Counted from the stretch's first letter, positions 7,825 through 16,671 are shown. The stretch is 64,000 nt of DNA from Bacillota bacterium (GCA_023397475.1 JAEWUD010000027.1:120286-184285), one strand, 5' to 3'. Notes: generated by a model from the letters alone, not told the origin. Numbers and translations: made by a program.

Positions 7825-8646
7825 TCACGACCCCGTGCCCGAATACTGCCGCGCGCCGCGCATCCACAGCTTGTATGCGAGAAGGAAGAACAGGATCGCC
7901 GCTATGGGTGTCAGATAGGTGAAGGGCGGCACGCTCTCCGGCCGCAGAAAATAGAGGCTCGGATAGAAGGCGATGAAGCCGATCGGGATCAGAAGCGAGA
8001 ACACCAGCTGGAAGACCGAGTTGAAGATCGTCAACGGATACGCCGCATATTCCTTGAAGCGAAACAGGAAAACCATGACCATGCCCGAATTGATGATCCA
8101 GAACCCCGTCGCCGAGGCCGCCGTCATGATCGCGATCATGATAAGAGACGCGGAGAAAAGGAATACAAGAAGTATCAGAATATTTCCCGGTGTCACCGGA
8201 ATCGCAAGTTGGCTCCAGGTGTACACCATCAGCCCAATGCCGAAGGCAAGTTGTCCGATGCCTTTGAGATCAATCTCCTCCGAGATGAAGTAGAAGAACA
8301 GATTGATCGGACGGAAGCAGTATTTGACGAAATCACCGCTTCTAAGCTGGAATCTGAGTCCCCAATTATTGTCGAAAAAAATCTGTGCCGCGGAGAGCGC
8401 GACGAGCGAAAACGAGTAGAGAAACAAGGTCTCGGTGAACCGCCAGCCGTTAATCGACGGGAAGGTGTGAAAGATCAACCAGAATGATAGGAATCCGGCG
8501 ATGTTGGTCGCAAGCATTCCGAAGGTTGAGATGATGAAGTCCGCGCGGTAGCTCATCTTGCTCTTGATCGACTGCGACACGATCATCGCATAGATCCGCG
8601 GATAGAAGAGAATGCCTCTCTTCGGCATCTTGGTCATTGCATCCAT
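7825..8646 (-). CDS. ABC-2 type transporter permease (third gene of exporter operon)
   Basis: 273-aa integral membrane protein with six hydrophobic segments. It resembles the ABC-2 permeases that occur in pairs with a daunorubicin-type ATPase. The start is set at 8646, where GGAGGG lies 5 nt upstream; an in-frame ATG at 8667 overlaps the previous gene and has no RBS. It forms the export channel with the permease at 8657-9475. The substrate is unknown; the antibiotic-type leader upstream suggests a ribosome-targeting drug or a related metabolite. Confidence 0.85.
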   Translation of the reverse strand: MDAMTKMPKRGILFYPRIYAMIVSQSIKSKMSYRADFIISTFGMLATNIAGFLSFWLIFHTFPSINGWRFTETLFLYSFSLVALSAAQIFFDNNWGLRFQLRSGDFVKYCFRPINLFFYFISEEIDLKGIGQLAFGIGLMVYTWSQLAIPVTPGNILILLVFLFSASLIMIAIMTAASATGFWIINSGMVMVFLFRFKEYAAYPLTIFNSVFQLVFSLLIPIGFIAFYPSLYFLRPESVPPFTYLTPIAAILFFLLAYKLWMRGARQYSGTGS

Positions 8647-8656
8647 ATAGCCCTCC

Positions 8657-9475
8657 TTAGCCGCCATTGACGGTGATAATTTTCGATGAACGCCGGAAGA
8701 ACAGGCGCCCGATCAGCATCAGCACAAGAAACCATCCCGCCTGGATCGCGAGCGACCGCAGATAGTCCATCCCCGTCATGTCGCGGGAGATCAGAATCTG
8801 CAGCGGCAGATTGTAAATCGCCTGGAAAGGCAGAAACATCGCAACCTGTCGGAAGGCTTCCGGGAAGAAGGCCAGCGGTACGAGCGCACCCGACATCAAC
8901 ATGATGATCACTTCCTTGACGATGTTGATCCCCCAGAACGACTGCGTATAGAGGCACATCGTACCGACGATGAAGTCGATCGAGAAGTTTAGAAGCAGCG
9001 CGAAAACAAACGAGACTGGAAACAACAGGAGATTGATTCCGATCGGCATCTGCCAACCGGTGAGAAACCCGACGATGATAAACGTCGGAATCATTGTCGT
9101 CACGGTCTGGAGAATTACGTTGCCCGCGATGTAGAAGAATTCGCGAAAAAAATAGTCGAGCGGCTTCGTGAAATGTAGCGCGAACTCGCCGCTTTGAATC
9201 TCGCGCCCCATTTTCCAGACCAGGAAAACTTCTAGTGACGAGAAAATCGCTCCGGCCATCGACAGATACACGAGCGTATCCTCGAAGGTCATCCCGTTGA
9301 CCGCCTCGTTCCCCCGCGACGCGAAGATCGCCTTCCACAGAAAATACATCACGACCATGTACGCGAGGTTTCCGATTATATTGAGAAACAGGCTCGTCCG
9401 GAACATGAAGACCTCCATGATTCCAGCCTTCGTCAGCACCATATAGGCGCGAAGACTTCGACTCTTCTTACCCAT
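8657..9475 (-). CDS. ABC-2 type transporter permease (second gene of exporter operon)
   Basis: 272 aa with six membrane segments. Features shared with its partner include the central gating-region pattern LRSGDF there versus IQSGEFALHFTKPLDYFFRE here. The start at 9475 is chosen because GGAGGCG sits 9 nt upstream; it overlaps the end of the ATPase gene by 8 bp, so the two are translationally coupled. It is the heterodimer partner of the 7825-8646 permease. Export is inferred from the ABC-2 fold. Confidence 0.87.
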   Translation of the reverse strand: MGKKSRSLRAYMVLTKAGIMEVFMFRTSLFLNIIGNLAYMVVMYFLWKAIFASRGNEAVNGMTFEDTLVYLSMAGAIFSSLEVFLVWKMGREIQSGEFALHFTKPLDYFFREFFYIAGNVILQTVTTMIPTFIIVGFLTGWQMPIGINLLLFPVSFVFALLLNFSIDFIVGTMCLYTQSFWGINIVKEVIIMLMSGALVPLAFFPEAFRQVAMFLPFQAIYNLPLQILISRDMTGMDYLRSLAIQAGWFLVLMLIGRLFFRRSSKIITVNGG

Positions 9476-10511
9476 GCCGCAGCGCCTCCGATTCCTCATA
9501 GATCTTACGGATCACCGACTCCGTCGAGATCTCGTCAATCCGGATATCACGAACCGGGAAGATCGAGTCAATTCCTGATACGACGTTCATCAACGGCAGC
9601 TGATCTTCCGGAACCAGAATCGACAACCATTCCCCGTCCACCGTAAAGACCGTATTCAATGCTTCGGGAATTCGTCCGACCAACGAGGCCTTATAGCTGT
9701 CCAGACGCTCCGTCGACAGATCCTCCGACTTCGCCGGCATGATCTTCAGCGTACGATACGCGCCGAAGAACTGCTTCAAGCGGTCGATCGAGTCGTCATA
9801 AATCTTCTGTCCCTGATCGATGATCATGATGCGGCGACACAGCGCCTCGACGTCACCCATATCGTGGGTCGTCAGAATAACGGTCGTGTTCTTCTCCTGA
9901 TTCAGGGACAGGATCAGATCGCGAATCTTCGACTTCATCGACACATCGAGCCCGATTGTCGGCTCATCCAGAAATACAACCGAAGGATCATGCAGAAATG
10001 ACGCCAGAATATCGCACAACGTCCGCTGCCCGAGTGACATCTGCCGCACCGGTTTGTCGTATAGCTCATTGACTCCGACCAGTTCCTCATACCGGCGCAT
10101 ATTATGTTTATATGTCTCGTCGGGGATCCGGTAGATCTCCTTCAAGATCTTGAAGGACTCGATCACCGGAAGTGCCCACCAGAGTTGCGACCTCTGCCCG
10201 AAAACAACGCCGATGTTCTGCGCGTTTGCAGTCCGGTTCTCGTACGGCACGCGACCGTTTACCAGGAGTTTGCCGCCGGACGGCTCAAGGATTCCGGTCA
10301 TCATCTTGATCGTCGTTGATTTTCCGGCACCATTCGGTCCGAGATATCCGACAATCTCGCCGCGCTCGACCTCCATCGAGACTTCGTTGACGGCGACGAC
10401 ATCACGATAATCGCGCGAAAAAAGATCACGGATCGATCCCTTCATCCCCTCGTGTCGGTTCAAAACCTTGAAGACCTTAGAAACCTCATGAAGTTCAATT
10501 ACGGCTGACAT
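9468..10511 (-). CDS. ABC exporter ATPase (first gene of operon)
   Basis: 347 aa. Walker A is GPNGAGKSTT, the signature is MSLGQRTLCDILAS (in place of LSGGQ) and Walker B is VVFLDEPTIGLD, followed by the H-loop TTHDMGDVEAL. The sequence fits the DrrA-like or uncharacterised exporter ATPase group with a C-terminal extension of about 100 aa. The start at 10511 has AGGAGGTG 7 nt upstream; the upstream in-frame ATG (10559) lies inside a terminator hairpin and is rejected. Expression is predicted to be controlled by the leader peptide and attenuator at 10526-10697. Confidence 0.92.
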   Translation of the reverse strand: MSAVIELHEVSKVFKVLNRHEGMKGSIRDLFSRDYRDVVAVNEVSMEVERGEIVGYLGPNGAGKSTTIKMMTGILEPSGGKLLVNGRVPYENRTANAQNIGVVFGQRSQLWWALPVIESFKILKEIYRIPDETYKHNMRRYEELVGVNELYDKPVRQMSLGQRTLCDILASFLHDPSVVFLDEPTIGLDVSMKSKIRDLILSLNQEKNTTVILTTHDMGDVEALCRRIMIIDQGQKIYDDSIDRLKQFFGAYRTLKIMPAKSEDLSTERLDSYKASLVGRIPEALNTVFTVDGEWLSILVPEDQLPLMNVVSGIDSIFPVRDIRIDEISTESVIRKIYEESEALRHG

Positions 10512-10525
10512 GTGATACACCTCCT

Positions 10526-10559
10526 GATGAAAAAAAATGGGCGCCCACCAGGCGCCCAT
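10526..10559 (-). terminator. Attenuator terminator before the ABC exporter
   Basis: On the minus strand ATGGGCGCC and GGGCGCCCAT form a 9-bp GC-rich stem (10537-10559) followed by eight T residues, a textbook intrinsic terminator. It lies between the leader peptide stop (10593) and the ATPase RBS. An upstream GGGCGCC (about 10579-10585) can pair with the terminator's left arm as an antiterminator, because GGCGCC is self-complementary. Confidence 0.88.
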
Positions 10560-10592
10560 ACAAATGCATTATCCATCAGGCGCCCGAAGGCT

Positions 10593-10697
10593 CTATTCAA
10601 TTCTCAAACGGAAAAAACCGGCAACGCAAGAAGATACGGATGTAACCGTTGTCATGCGCGGGTGGCGCTTTGCGTTATTCATACGGATATTCATCAT
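10593..10697 (-). CDS. 34-codon leader peptide with Arg-Leu-Arg motif
   Basis: It begins with two consecutive ATG codons (10697-10692) behind AGAAGGAGG, and ends FFRLRIE-stop just before the antiterminator/terminator hairpins. The upstream promoter is perfect. R-L-R matches the R/K-x-R/K (+x+) arrest motif at which macrolide-bound ribosomes stall, as established for ErmDL-type leaders. A ribosome paused there would cover the region just upstream of the hairpins. Inference: drug-induced ribosome stalling switches on the downstream ABC exporter. Alternatives are a starvation-type attenuator (no run of a single amino acid is seen) or a plain uORF. Confidence 0.75.
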   Translation of the reverse strand: MMNIRMNNAKRHPRMTTVTSVSSCVAGFFRLRIE

Positions 10698-10736
10698 CGT
10701 CGGGTTCCTCCTTCTAAAAGAAATTTGAATGTTCTA

Positions 10737-10764
10737 ATTATATTGCTCATAGAAGTGATGTCAA
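10737..10764 (-). promoter_or_regulatory. Consensus promoter of the exporter operon
   Basis: TTGACA (10764-10759), 16-bp spacer and TATAAT (10742-10737) on the minus strand, both boxes perfect. Such strength suits a constitutively transcribed leader that is regulated by attenuation. Confidence 0.88.
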
Positions 10765-10951
10765 GAACCAATATCCATGAGAATATTGGTTGGCTTGTCA
10801 TCTTCCGGCACAAGTAATGCGATATGCGACGGATGCGAAGCATATGCGTGGGGACAGAGAGCCAGTTGATCGCGCAGAAAAATAGCAACCTTCGTGGGAA
10901 CTAGACTAGCCATTCCATATGATAAGAAACCCGCACCAGACGGCCGCCTGA

Positions 10952-11436
10952 CCTACCCAAATGCACTCAGAGACTGATTTAGTAGGCTTGTCATTGACAA
11001 GAAACCCGCACCAGCGGGCCGGATGACCTACCAAAACACGCTCAGAGGCTGATTTAGTAGGTTTGTCAATGACAAGAAACCCACGGCAGGCGACCGCCTG
11101 ACCTACCCAAATGCACTTTGAGGCCGATTTAGTAGGTTTGTCATTAACAAGAAACCCGCATCAGTAGGCCGGCTGACCTACTAAAACACGCTCAGAGGCT
11201 GATTTAGTAGGTTTGTCATTGACAAGAAACCCCCGGCAGGCGACCACCTGACCTACCAAAATGCGCTCAAATGCCGATTTAGTAGGTTTGTCATTGATAA
11301 GGAACCCGCACCACCGGGCCGGCTGACCTACCAAAACACGCTCAGAGGCTGATTTAGTAGGTTTGTCAATGATAAGAAACCTGCACCAGCGGGCCGCCTG
11401 ACCTACCCAAATGCACTCAGAGAATGATTTAGTAGG
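10952..11436. repeat. Array A1: seven 75-bp repeats of the CCTACTAAA family
   Basis: Inverted repeats start at 10952, 11027, 11102, 11177, 11252, 11327 and 11402, exactly 75 bp apart. Left arms read CCTACCCAA, CCTACCAAA or CCTACTAAA; right arms read TTTAGTAGG. The centre is about 17 bp. Units end in TTGTCATTGATAAGAAAC or close variants. Short open frames here exist only because 75 is divisible by three. Sister arrays lie at 23874-24433 and 40225-40634. Confidence 0.9.
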
Positions 11437-11863
11437 CTTGTCAATGATAAGTAATTCACACTGGGAAGCCAACGAACCTGCTTGACTAACGACAGTAAGC
11501 AAATGGTTGCAAACATGTAGGCGTGTGGCATAGCCATTGTAGTATGAGAACAGATCAAATTGCGTGAAGATAATGTCGAAAGTGGATCTACGTGCAGCAC
11601 AACAAAATCTGCATATCGCAAGTGGTTCTGCGTGTCGCGCAAGGGAATCTGCATTCCGTGCAAGTAGATCTCAGATATTCGCACGTGCGGTACTCAGCAA
11701 TTCGCGCGTTTGGCTCTCAGAATTCCGCCCGAGTGTTTCACAGATAGCTCGTTTCGAAAGCAAGTATTTATAAATTTTGAAATAGCTTTTCGCGCATAAT
11801 TGTTGCATATTCAATCATTTGTTGAGTAGATAGATAAGAGAGGTTCAGCAGGAGGCGCATTCT
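11437..11863. other. Intergenic stretch with faint ~20-bp periodicity
   Basis: No gene is supported. Between about 11605 and 11690, degenerate units of 19-21 bp containing ATCTGCA...CGCAAG recur three or four times. The sequence before the sigma-factor gene is AT-rich and probably holds its promoter, but no confident box pair was chosen. Confidence 0.4.
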
Positions 11864-12424
11864 ATGGATGATGAGACAATTATTGCCCTGTATTGGAATC
11901 GTGATGATATCGCGATACGGGAATCAGCGGCAAGATACGGTTCCTATTGTAATAAGATTGCTTATAACATCCTGTTGGATGATGAGGATGCCAAAGAGTG
12001 TGTGAATGACACCTGGCTTGGTGCCTGGAACGCGATGCCGCCGCATCGGCCGAACCGTCTCTCCACCTTTCTCGGCAAGATTACAAGAAATCTCTCGATC
12101 AACCGATACAAGTCCCTCCATGCACAGAAACGCGGCCACGGCAGTTTCGAAGCTGTTCTTGATGAACTCATCGAATGCATCCCCTCTCCGGCCGACATTC
12201 AGGATGACGTCGAAACCGCCGAATTGTCAGCAAAGATCAGCGACTTCCTTCGGACACTGACGCGGCGGCATTGCGATATTTTTATCCGGCGCTACTGGTT
12301 TGCCGAGTCGGCCGAAGCAATAGCGAAGCGTTATGATCTATCTTCCGGCAACGTGCGTATGTCCCTCTCGAGAACGCGAAAAAGTCTAAAGAACTACCTT
12401 CGGAAGGAGGGTTTCATCGAATGA
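11864..12424 (+). CDS. ECF-type RNA polymerase sigma factor
   Basis: 186 aa. The region-2 pattern DEDAKECVNDTWLGAWNAMP is typical of sigma-70 region 2, followed by FLGKITRNLSINRYK; region 4 lies at about 125-180 (FIRRYWFAESAEAIAKRYDL, then SRTRKSLKNYL). AGCAGGAGGC precedes the ATG. The stop codon overlaps the next gene's start as ATGA, so the two are coupled. It is expected to direct transcription of a small regulon in response to an envelope signal, held in check by its neighbour. Confidence 0.92.
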   Translation: MDDETIIALYWNRDDIAIRESAARYGSYCNKIAYNILLDDEDAKECVNDTWLGAWNAMPPHRPNRLSTFLGKITRNLSINRYKSLHAQKRGHGSFEAVLDELIECIPSPADIQDDVETAELSAKISDFLRTLTRRHCDIFIRRYWFAESAEAIAKRYDLSSGNVRMSLSRTRKSLKNYLRKEGFIE

Positions 12425-13182
12425 ACAAAGAGACACTTTTTCGAGCCATTGGCGATATAGATGAAGAGCTAGTTGCGCAAAGTGAGAAGTTTCGGAAGAA
12501 GGACCAGTCGATGATCCCGGTGATCGCCGCCTTACTTGCTCTCGGAATCGGACTAACTCTGCTGTTCGTCTATGTTCAGTCAACGAAAGTTACGGTTACC
12601 GACAATCTCGTCGCGGCAGTTATTGTGAACGGGGAAACCTACTATGAATCGGGATGGAGAACTGAATTCGATACTTGTCCAGAAGGATTCTTGCCCGGCG
12701 GAACGGTCAACGAAACCACGGCGGACGGGAAATACCTATTGGGGGCCAAGTTCTTCACAAACTCCGCGATCCCCGAGTGGATTTATGTCTATGCTCCTGT
12801 GTGGGATGAAGCGAATCATGAGTCGATGAAATTCGTTCGTTTTGTGACGGAGGAAGCACGATTTCATACATTGATTTCCTACGAGGGCGTTCTCTATGAG
12901 AGTCTGTGGACGCATGGTTTCAGTGAGGAGGATGGTGATCCGCGGATTGAGACGCTTCCGGCTGGATTCGTCCTTGTCGGCGTGTCGTATCTCGAGGAGC
13001 TCGATCGCGTTCCCCGGACCGATTTCGGCGTCAATCATTCGGGTTACGATCAGGCAAATGTATATGCAGATCCGGAGAACCCGGAGCATCTGTACCTAAG
13101 CGCAACCTGGGTGAAGTATATCGATGATCAGGAGGTTCAGAATAACGGTTATCAGGTCTTCGTGCGGGTTGAGGAGGAGTGA
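12421..13182 (+). CDS. Probable membrane-anchored anti-sigma/sensor partner
   Basis: 253 aa. A cytoplasmic N-terminus of about 30 residues, one membrane helix (about 32-52, PVIAALLALGIGLTLLFVYV) and an extracytoplasmic domain of about 200 residues with repeated aromatic-rich segments. The ATGA overlap with the ECF sigma gene is the usual arrangement of an anti-sigma factor, and that is the basis of the call. No zinc-binding HxxxCxxC motif is present at the N-terminus. Confidence 0.65.
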   Translation: MNKETLFRAIGDIDEELVAQSEKFRKKDQSMIPVIAALLALGIGLTLLFVYVQSTKVTVTDNLVAAVIVNGETYYESGWRTEFDTCPEGFLPGGTVNETTADGKYLLGAKFFTNSAIPEWIYVYAPVWDEANHESMKFVRFVTEEARFHTLISYEGVLYESLWTHGFSEEDGDPRIETLPAGFVLVGVSYLEELDRVPRTDFGVNHSGYDQANVYADPENPEHLYLSATWVKYIDDQEVQNNGYQVFVRVEEE

Positions 13183-13335
13183 TCGCTTCTCACGTAATCG
13201 AAAATCGGGAAGCCTGAATATGCGATAGGAGGCAAAGGGATCGTCTCACAATCCTGTTTCAGCTATAATGCGCCTCGCTTGCGACTCTGCAGAGATTGCT
13301 CTGCAAGTTGAACCCGATTTGTGTATTTAGGCATT

Positions 13336-13366
13336 ACCGGATACGTCGAATCCGGTTTGTGTGTTT
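13336..13366 (+). terminator. Terminator of the sigma/anti-sigma operon
   Basis: ACCGGAT/ATCCGGT stem (13336-13342 with 13350-13356) followed by TTGTGTGTTTT. A second small hairpin (TGCAGAG/CTCTGCA, 13288-13305) lies just upstream. Confidence 0.55.
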
Positions 13367-13472
13367 TATGCTTCTCTTTGTTTGTTATTATTTATTGCTG
13401 TACGGATAATGTGGTGATTCTCGCGAAAATTATCTGTATTTTTTTGCATTTCACTCTCACGCAACGCCGAAA

Positions 13473-13660
13473 ATACGGATAAATCTCAGGATATTTCCGA
13501 AATTATCTGCACAGTTGCGCTTAAACGCCTTTGATCGTGTCCGAAAATACGGATAAATCTCAGGATAATTCCGAAATTATCTGTACAGGTGCGCTTAAAC
13601 ACCCTTCATCGTGTCCGAAAATACGGATAATTTTGAGTATCCCGGAAGAATTATCCGTAT
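13473..13660. repeat. Array D: three 74-bp repeats of the ATACGGATAA family
   Basis: Inverted repeats start at 13473, 13547 and 13621, 74 bp apart. Arms are ATACGGATAA (up to 12 bp in the last copy) and TTATCCGTAT or the wobble variant TTATCTGTAC, with a centre of 16 bp in the last copy. Half-sites (AATTATCTGTATT at about 13430, AATTATCCGTAC at about 13720) flank the array. The gap 13183-13872 holds nothing else except the terminator and the rhodanese leader. Confidence 0.82.
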
Positions 13661-13872
13661 CATCACAAATAGCCGTTGGTCATAGCCGCAATTATGGAAA
13701 CTGTATGTTGGCGAGAAGAATTATCCGTACAAGAATTTTGATTTTACAGCTATCAGCCACGATCCCCGAAGGCATTTGCTGCGCTCTTCACCTAATTCTT
13801 CGAAACCCATTGACATATTCACTTATCATGATATGATCATCTTATAAAACAAGAAAAGCGAAGGTGATCGAT

Positions 13873-14208
13873 ATGTTTGGTAATCTTTTCGGAGCTAAGA
13901 AATATACATCCATTTCCCCGAAGGAAGTCAAGGAGAAGCTCGACAAGAAGGAGTCGTTTCTTCTTATCGATGTCCGTAACCCCGACGAATACGCGGGAGG
14001 ACATATCAGCGGAGCGGTCTCGGTACCCCTCGGTTCCCTGGTCCAGCGAATCCCGAAGGTAGCCCCCTCGAAGGATACGGAGATTGTACTTCACTGCTTG
14101 AGCGGCGCACGATCTGCCCGTGCCGCGGAAGCCCTCACACAAATGGGATATACAAATGTGAAGAACATGGGTGGAATTTCCTCGTGGCGCTATAATATCG
14201 TCCGCTAA
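13873..14208 (+). CDS. Rhodanese-like single-domain protein
   Basis: 111 aa, one rhodanese domain. FLLIDVRNPDEYAGGHISGA is the family's first motif and the active-site loop is HCLSGARSA, with the catalytic Cys that carries a persulfide. ATG at 13873 is chosen over a GTG at 13864 because GAAGGTGAT then lies at RBS distance. Cytoplasmic, no signal peptide. The sulfur-transfer partner is unknown; a role in Fe-S or thiol metabolism is plausible in an anaerobe. Confidence 0.9.
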   Translation: MFGNLFGAKKYTSISPKEVKEKLDKKESFLLIDVRNPDEYAGGHISGAVSVPLGSLVQRIPKVAPSKDTEIVLHCLSGARSARAAEALTQMGYTNVKNMGGISSWRYNIVR

Positions 14209-14232
14209 GTACGACCCTCTTCCCCCACAAGT

Positions 14233-14297
14233 AAAAATACCCGCTGATCGCAGTCACCTCGGAGTATGGGGAATACTGTTTTCACCGGGTATTTTTT
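14233..14297. terminator. Bidirectional terminator between rhodanese and PNPOx-like genes
   Basis: AAAAATACCCG (14233-14243) pairs with CGGGTATTTTT (14286-14296) across a long loop. Each strand gives a GC core followed by a T-run, so it can serve both convergent genes. Confidence 0.6.
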
Positions 14298-14328
14298 CGC
14301 GATACATCTTATGGATTCAACGTCCAGA

Positions 14329-14745
14329 TCACAAGGTGATCGGCACCTTGGGCAGGAAGTTTGTCTCCATCGTCCAAGTTACGCACGATCCGCCGCGAAG
14401 CGCGTAGACCTTAAGCTTGCTGTCGATCCCGTTTGCCTTCCACATGCGCAGGAACCCACGTGAAGGATGATTGAAGATCTCCTCATTCATCGCCTCGTCG
14501 ATTATCTCTTCCAATTGCCCGGAAACACGAACCTGAACGCCCTTACTGAAGAAGCACAGCTCCGCATTCTTATTCGCGCTTAATTGGGTATACAGATCCT
14601 TCATCCCGCAGGTATGGAAAATAATACCGTTCTCATCCGCACGGTACAGCAGCATGCCGCGCACCCGCGGCATATCGCCGTCCAGTGTAGCCAGGTGGAA
14701 CACCGGATTCTCATTCATTAACGCGAAAATCTCATCTTTTGTCAT
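14329..14745 (-). CDS. Pyridoxamine 5'-phosphate oxidase-like flavin-binding protein
   Basis: 138 aa. The start at 14745 follows AAGGAGGTTCTTACG. NPVFHLATLDGDMPRVRGML and the following beta strands (GIIFHTCGMKDLYTQL, AELCFFSKGVQVRVSGQ) are the split-barrel fold of the PNPOx-like family. Single-domain members of this size bind FMN or F420 and often act on small quinones or nitro compounds, or are of unknown role. True PNPOx activity is unlikely because the C-terminal PLP-binding segment is missing. Confidence 0.8.
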   Translation of the reverse strand: MTKDEIFALMNENPVFHLATLDGDMPRVRGMLLYRADENGIIFHTCGMKDLYTQLSANKNAELCFFSKGVQVRVSGQLEEIIDEAMNEEIFNHPSRGFLRMWKANGIDSKLKVYALRGGSCVTWTMETNFLPKVPITL

Positions 14746-14836
14746 CGTAAGAACCTCCTTTAAGAGAAAACATGTTCTAACGATGCGCTTTTCGCGAGGG
14801 AAAATCGAGGCAAATCCGATCACAAACCTACATCAT

Positions 14837-15500
14837 TCAATCAACATACTTCGCGCGGTACTTGGTCGGCGACATCCCCGTCGCGGAAAGAAATGCCCGC
14901 GCGAAATGCGTCGCCCCGGAAAACCCGCACCGCGCCGCGATCTCCGACACCGTCCGCGCGCGCCAGCGAGAAATCCCCCGGAATCGCACGCATCCCGGCT
15001 GTCTCGCCGCGAACACTCCGGATCAGCCAATGCGTAATCACCAAGGCCTGCGCCGCCAATGTCACCTCACAGTTCGCCATCCCTTTTCCGTGCTCTGCGG
15101 CAAACATATTGAGCGCCCGCAGGATGTCCCGGCAGATGGTAAACTTCTCCGGCGCGAAAAGCGGCATCTCCCCGTCATACAATCGGTATTGTTCCTCGAA
15201 AAAGTCCTTCTCGATCATCACGCAATAATAGTGGCCGCTATCGTCATCGTTATGCGCAACACCCGGCGACATCAGGTACGCAGGAAAAAAGTCCGCGCGC
15301 TCCCCGTCTGCCTTCTCCGGGAAATAGATCACCGCCATGTACGACGGATGCGAGTGCCCGGGCTCCGCAGCGTATCCGCACGGCCCGCATGATGGGATGA
15401 AGAGCCCCAGCCGCGGCGTCGCATATGCGTCGATACAATCCAGATCCTTCTCCCGAAGGCCCTCTCCGACCAACGCGCGAATCGTGTCCATATCTCTCAT
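14837..15500 (-). pseudogene. AraC-family regulator, frameshifted and internally deleted
   Basis: The N-terminal 150 or so residues fold like an AraC ligand-binding cupin (SHPSYMAVIYFPEKA, MSPGVAHNDDDSGHYYCV). After GDFSLAR the frame goes astray in a (GC)-rich run near 14960. Shifting by one base restores the last AraC helix-turn-helix (TVSEIAARCGFSGATHFAR, then TGMSPTKYRAKY) up to a TGA at 14839-14837. In addition the first helix-turn-helix, normally about 50 residues, is missing between the two parts. A GGAGG precedes the ATG at 15500. Frameshift plus deletion makes this a decaying gene. Confidence 0.8.
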
Positions 15501-15520
15501 ACAGGCCTCCGTATACCGAA

Positions 15521-16000
15521 TTAATAACCCATCTCATGAAGAAGCGCCGCGAGCGTCGAGAGACGTTCGCCGATCAGTTCTCCGTCGTCCGCAAGAACCT
15601 GCCGGAATAACTTGATATCCTCATCGATCTTCTCGTTGTCCGTACAGACCGCGACCGTCATCGCGTCACCTTGCAACCCGACCCGGTCAATCACCGGCTT
15701 CTCGGGATCATACAACTTCTCATACCGGTACGCTTCGTCGAAATGAATCTTCGACCGGCAGACCAGAATCGCCAGATCTATCACGCGGTGGAGCGGCAAT
15801 TCCTCAGACTGGCGCGACCACTTCTCACCCGTATGACGCCAGACCTTCGCCGAGATCTCCACCTTGCCGCGGTCATTCCACTGTGCCAAGCCCAGTGACA
15901 GGCCCTTTGCGTCCGTGTCATACGCATAACGCCCGTCCACCCGCTCATAATTTTCTACAACCACCACCGGTTTGTGCTTCAAAGAAGTCGGTATCTTCAT
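15521..16000 (-). CDS. Conserved hypothetical protein (DUF6530-like)
   Basis: 159 aa, soluble, no signal peptide. Conserved-looking blocks are KIPTSLKHKPVVVVENYERV, GLSLGLAQWNDRGKVEISAK and RHTGEKWSRQSEELPLHRV. The pattern matches a small Bacillota family I recall as DUF6530; that name is from memory and should be checked. Start at 16000 (GGAGGACTGCAAG) is preferred to two ATGs six residues upstream. Its stop is 20 bp before the broken AraC gene start, so the two form an operon. Function unknown. Confidence 0.7.
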   Translation of the reverse strand: MKIPTSLKHKPVVVVENYERVDGRYAYDTDAKGLSLGLAQWNDRGKVEISAKVWRHTGEKWSRQSEELPLHRVIDLAILVCRSKIHFDEAYRYEKLYDPEKPVIDRVGLQGDAMTVAVCTDNEKIDEDIKLFRQVLADDGELIGERLSTLAALLHEMGY

Positions 16001-16195
16001 CTTGCAGTCCTCCATCATTTCTATTCACCGCGTCGCGAAAAGTCCCATCGCGTCGTTTTTTACTAATTTACTAAATTACTAATTTACTACGTCCGATTAT
16101 CCTTCCATCCAACCGAAAAGTCAATCCTGAATTTTCCCGCGAAAAGCGGCCACAAAGGCCGCCAGAATACATGCAAAAATCTGATCTCCGGTTCC

Positions 16196-16591
16196 TTATC
16201 CCTCCCTCAGAAGCTCCAACACCTCCGCTTCCGTCGCAAGATCATAATCTCCCCAGATCCCGTTCCGGTGATATACGATGCCCTTCGCTTCATTCCTTAC
16301 AATATACTCGGCAAATATCTCCAGGCCATCCTCACGGATGCACCGCACAAACGCCCGGATCTTCACCTTATCCGGCGCCAGCATATCACGGTCACACGGC
16401 GAATCCTCGCACTCCCAGCACCCCTCGATGCCCTTCTCGCGGCAGCATGTATATTGCAGACAAGCCTCCGGTGAGAGCCTCTTGCCACAATGATTGTTCG
16501 ACCGGCAGCTGCAAACCGCCTCCGGCTGACACATCCCGCAAATCAACCCGCAATACGCCACCGAATCCATGATCAACTTCTTTTCTAGCAT
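16196..16591 (-). CDS. Cysteine-rich DUF3795-type protein
   Basis: 131 aa. Cysteines occur as CGLICGMC, VCSCRSNNHCGKR, CLQYTCC, CWECEDSPC and one C-terminal Cys, a spacing that suggests several metal or Fe-S sites. This pattern and the ending match the DUF3795 family of anaerobes. AGGAGG precedes the ATG. No enzymatic function is known to me. It is transcribed leftward with the DUF6530-like and AraC genes, separated from them by about 195 bp. Confidence 0.75.
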   Translation of the reverse strand: MLEKKLIMDSVAYCGLICGMCQPEAVCSCRSNNHCGKRLSPEACLQYTCCREKGIEGCWECEDSPCDRDMLAPDKVKIRAFVRCIREDGLEIFAEYIVRNEAKGIVYHRNGIWGDYDLATEAEVLELLREG

Positions 16592-16671
16592 ACCCGCCTC
16601 CTGCGCGAAAAATCCCGAAGGGAAGGAACTTTTTTGATGTTCTAGATCCCGAAGGTCCTTGTCATTATTTC

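Noticed and set aside
10560..10660. TPP riboswitch before the ABC exporter
   Set aside because: CCTGATGGATAATGC recalls the TPP 3' core, but the CTGAGA half and the P2 pairing are absent and a translated leader peptide occupies the region.
10952..11436. CRISPR array
   Set aside because: The period suits CRISPR, but spacers and hairpin centres are conserved between units, the repeat arms vary, and no cas genes are present.
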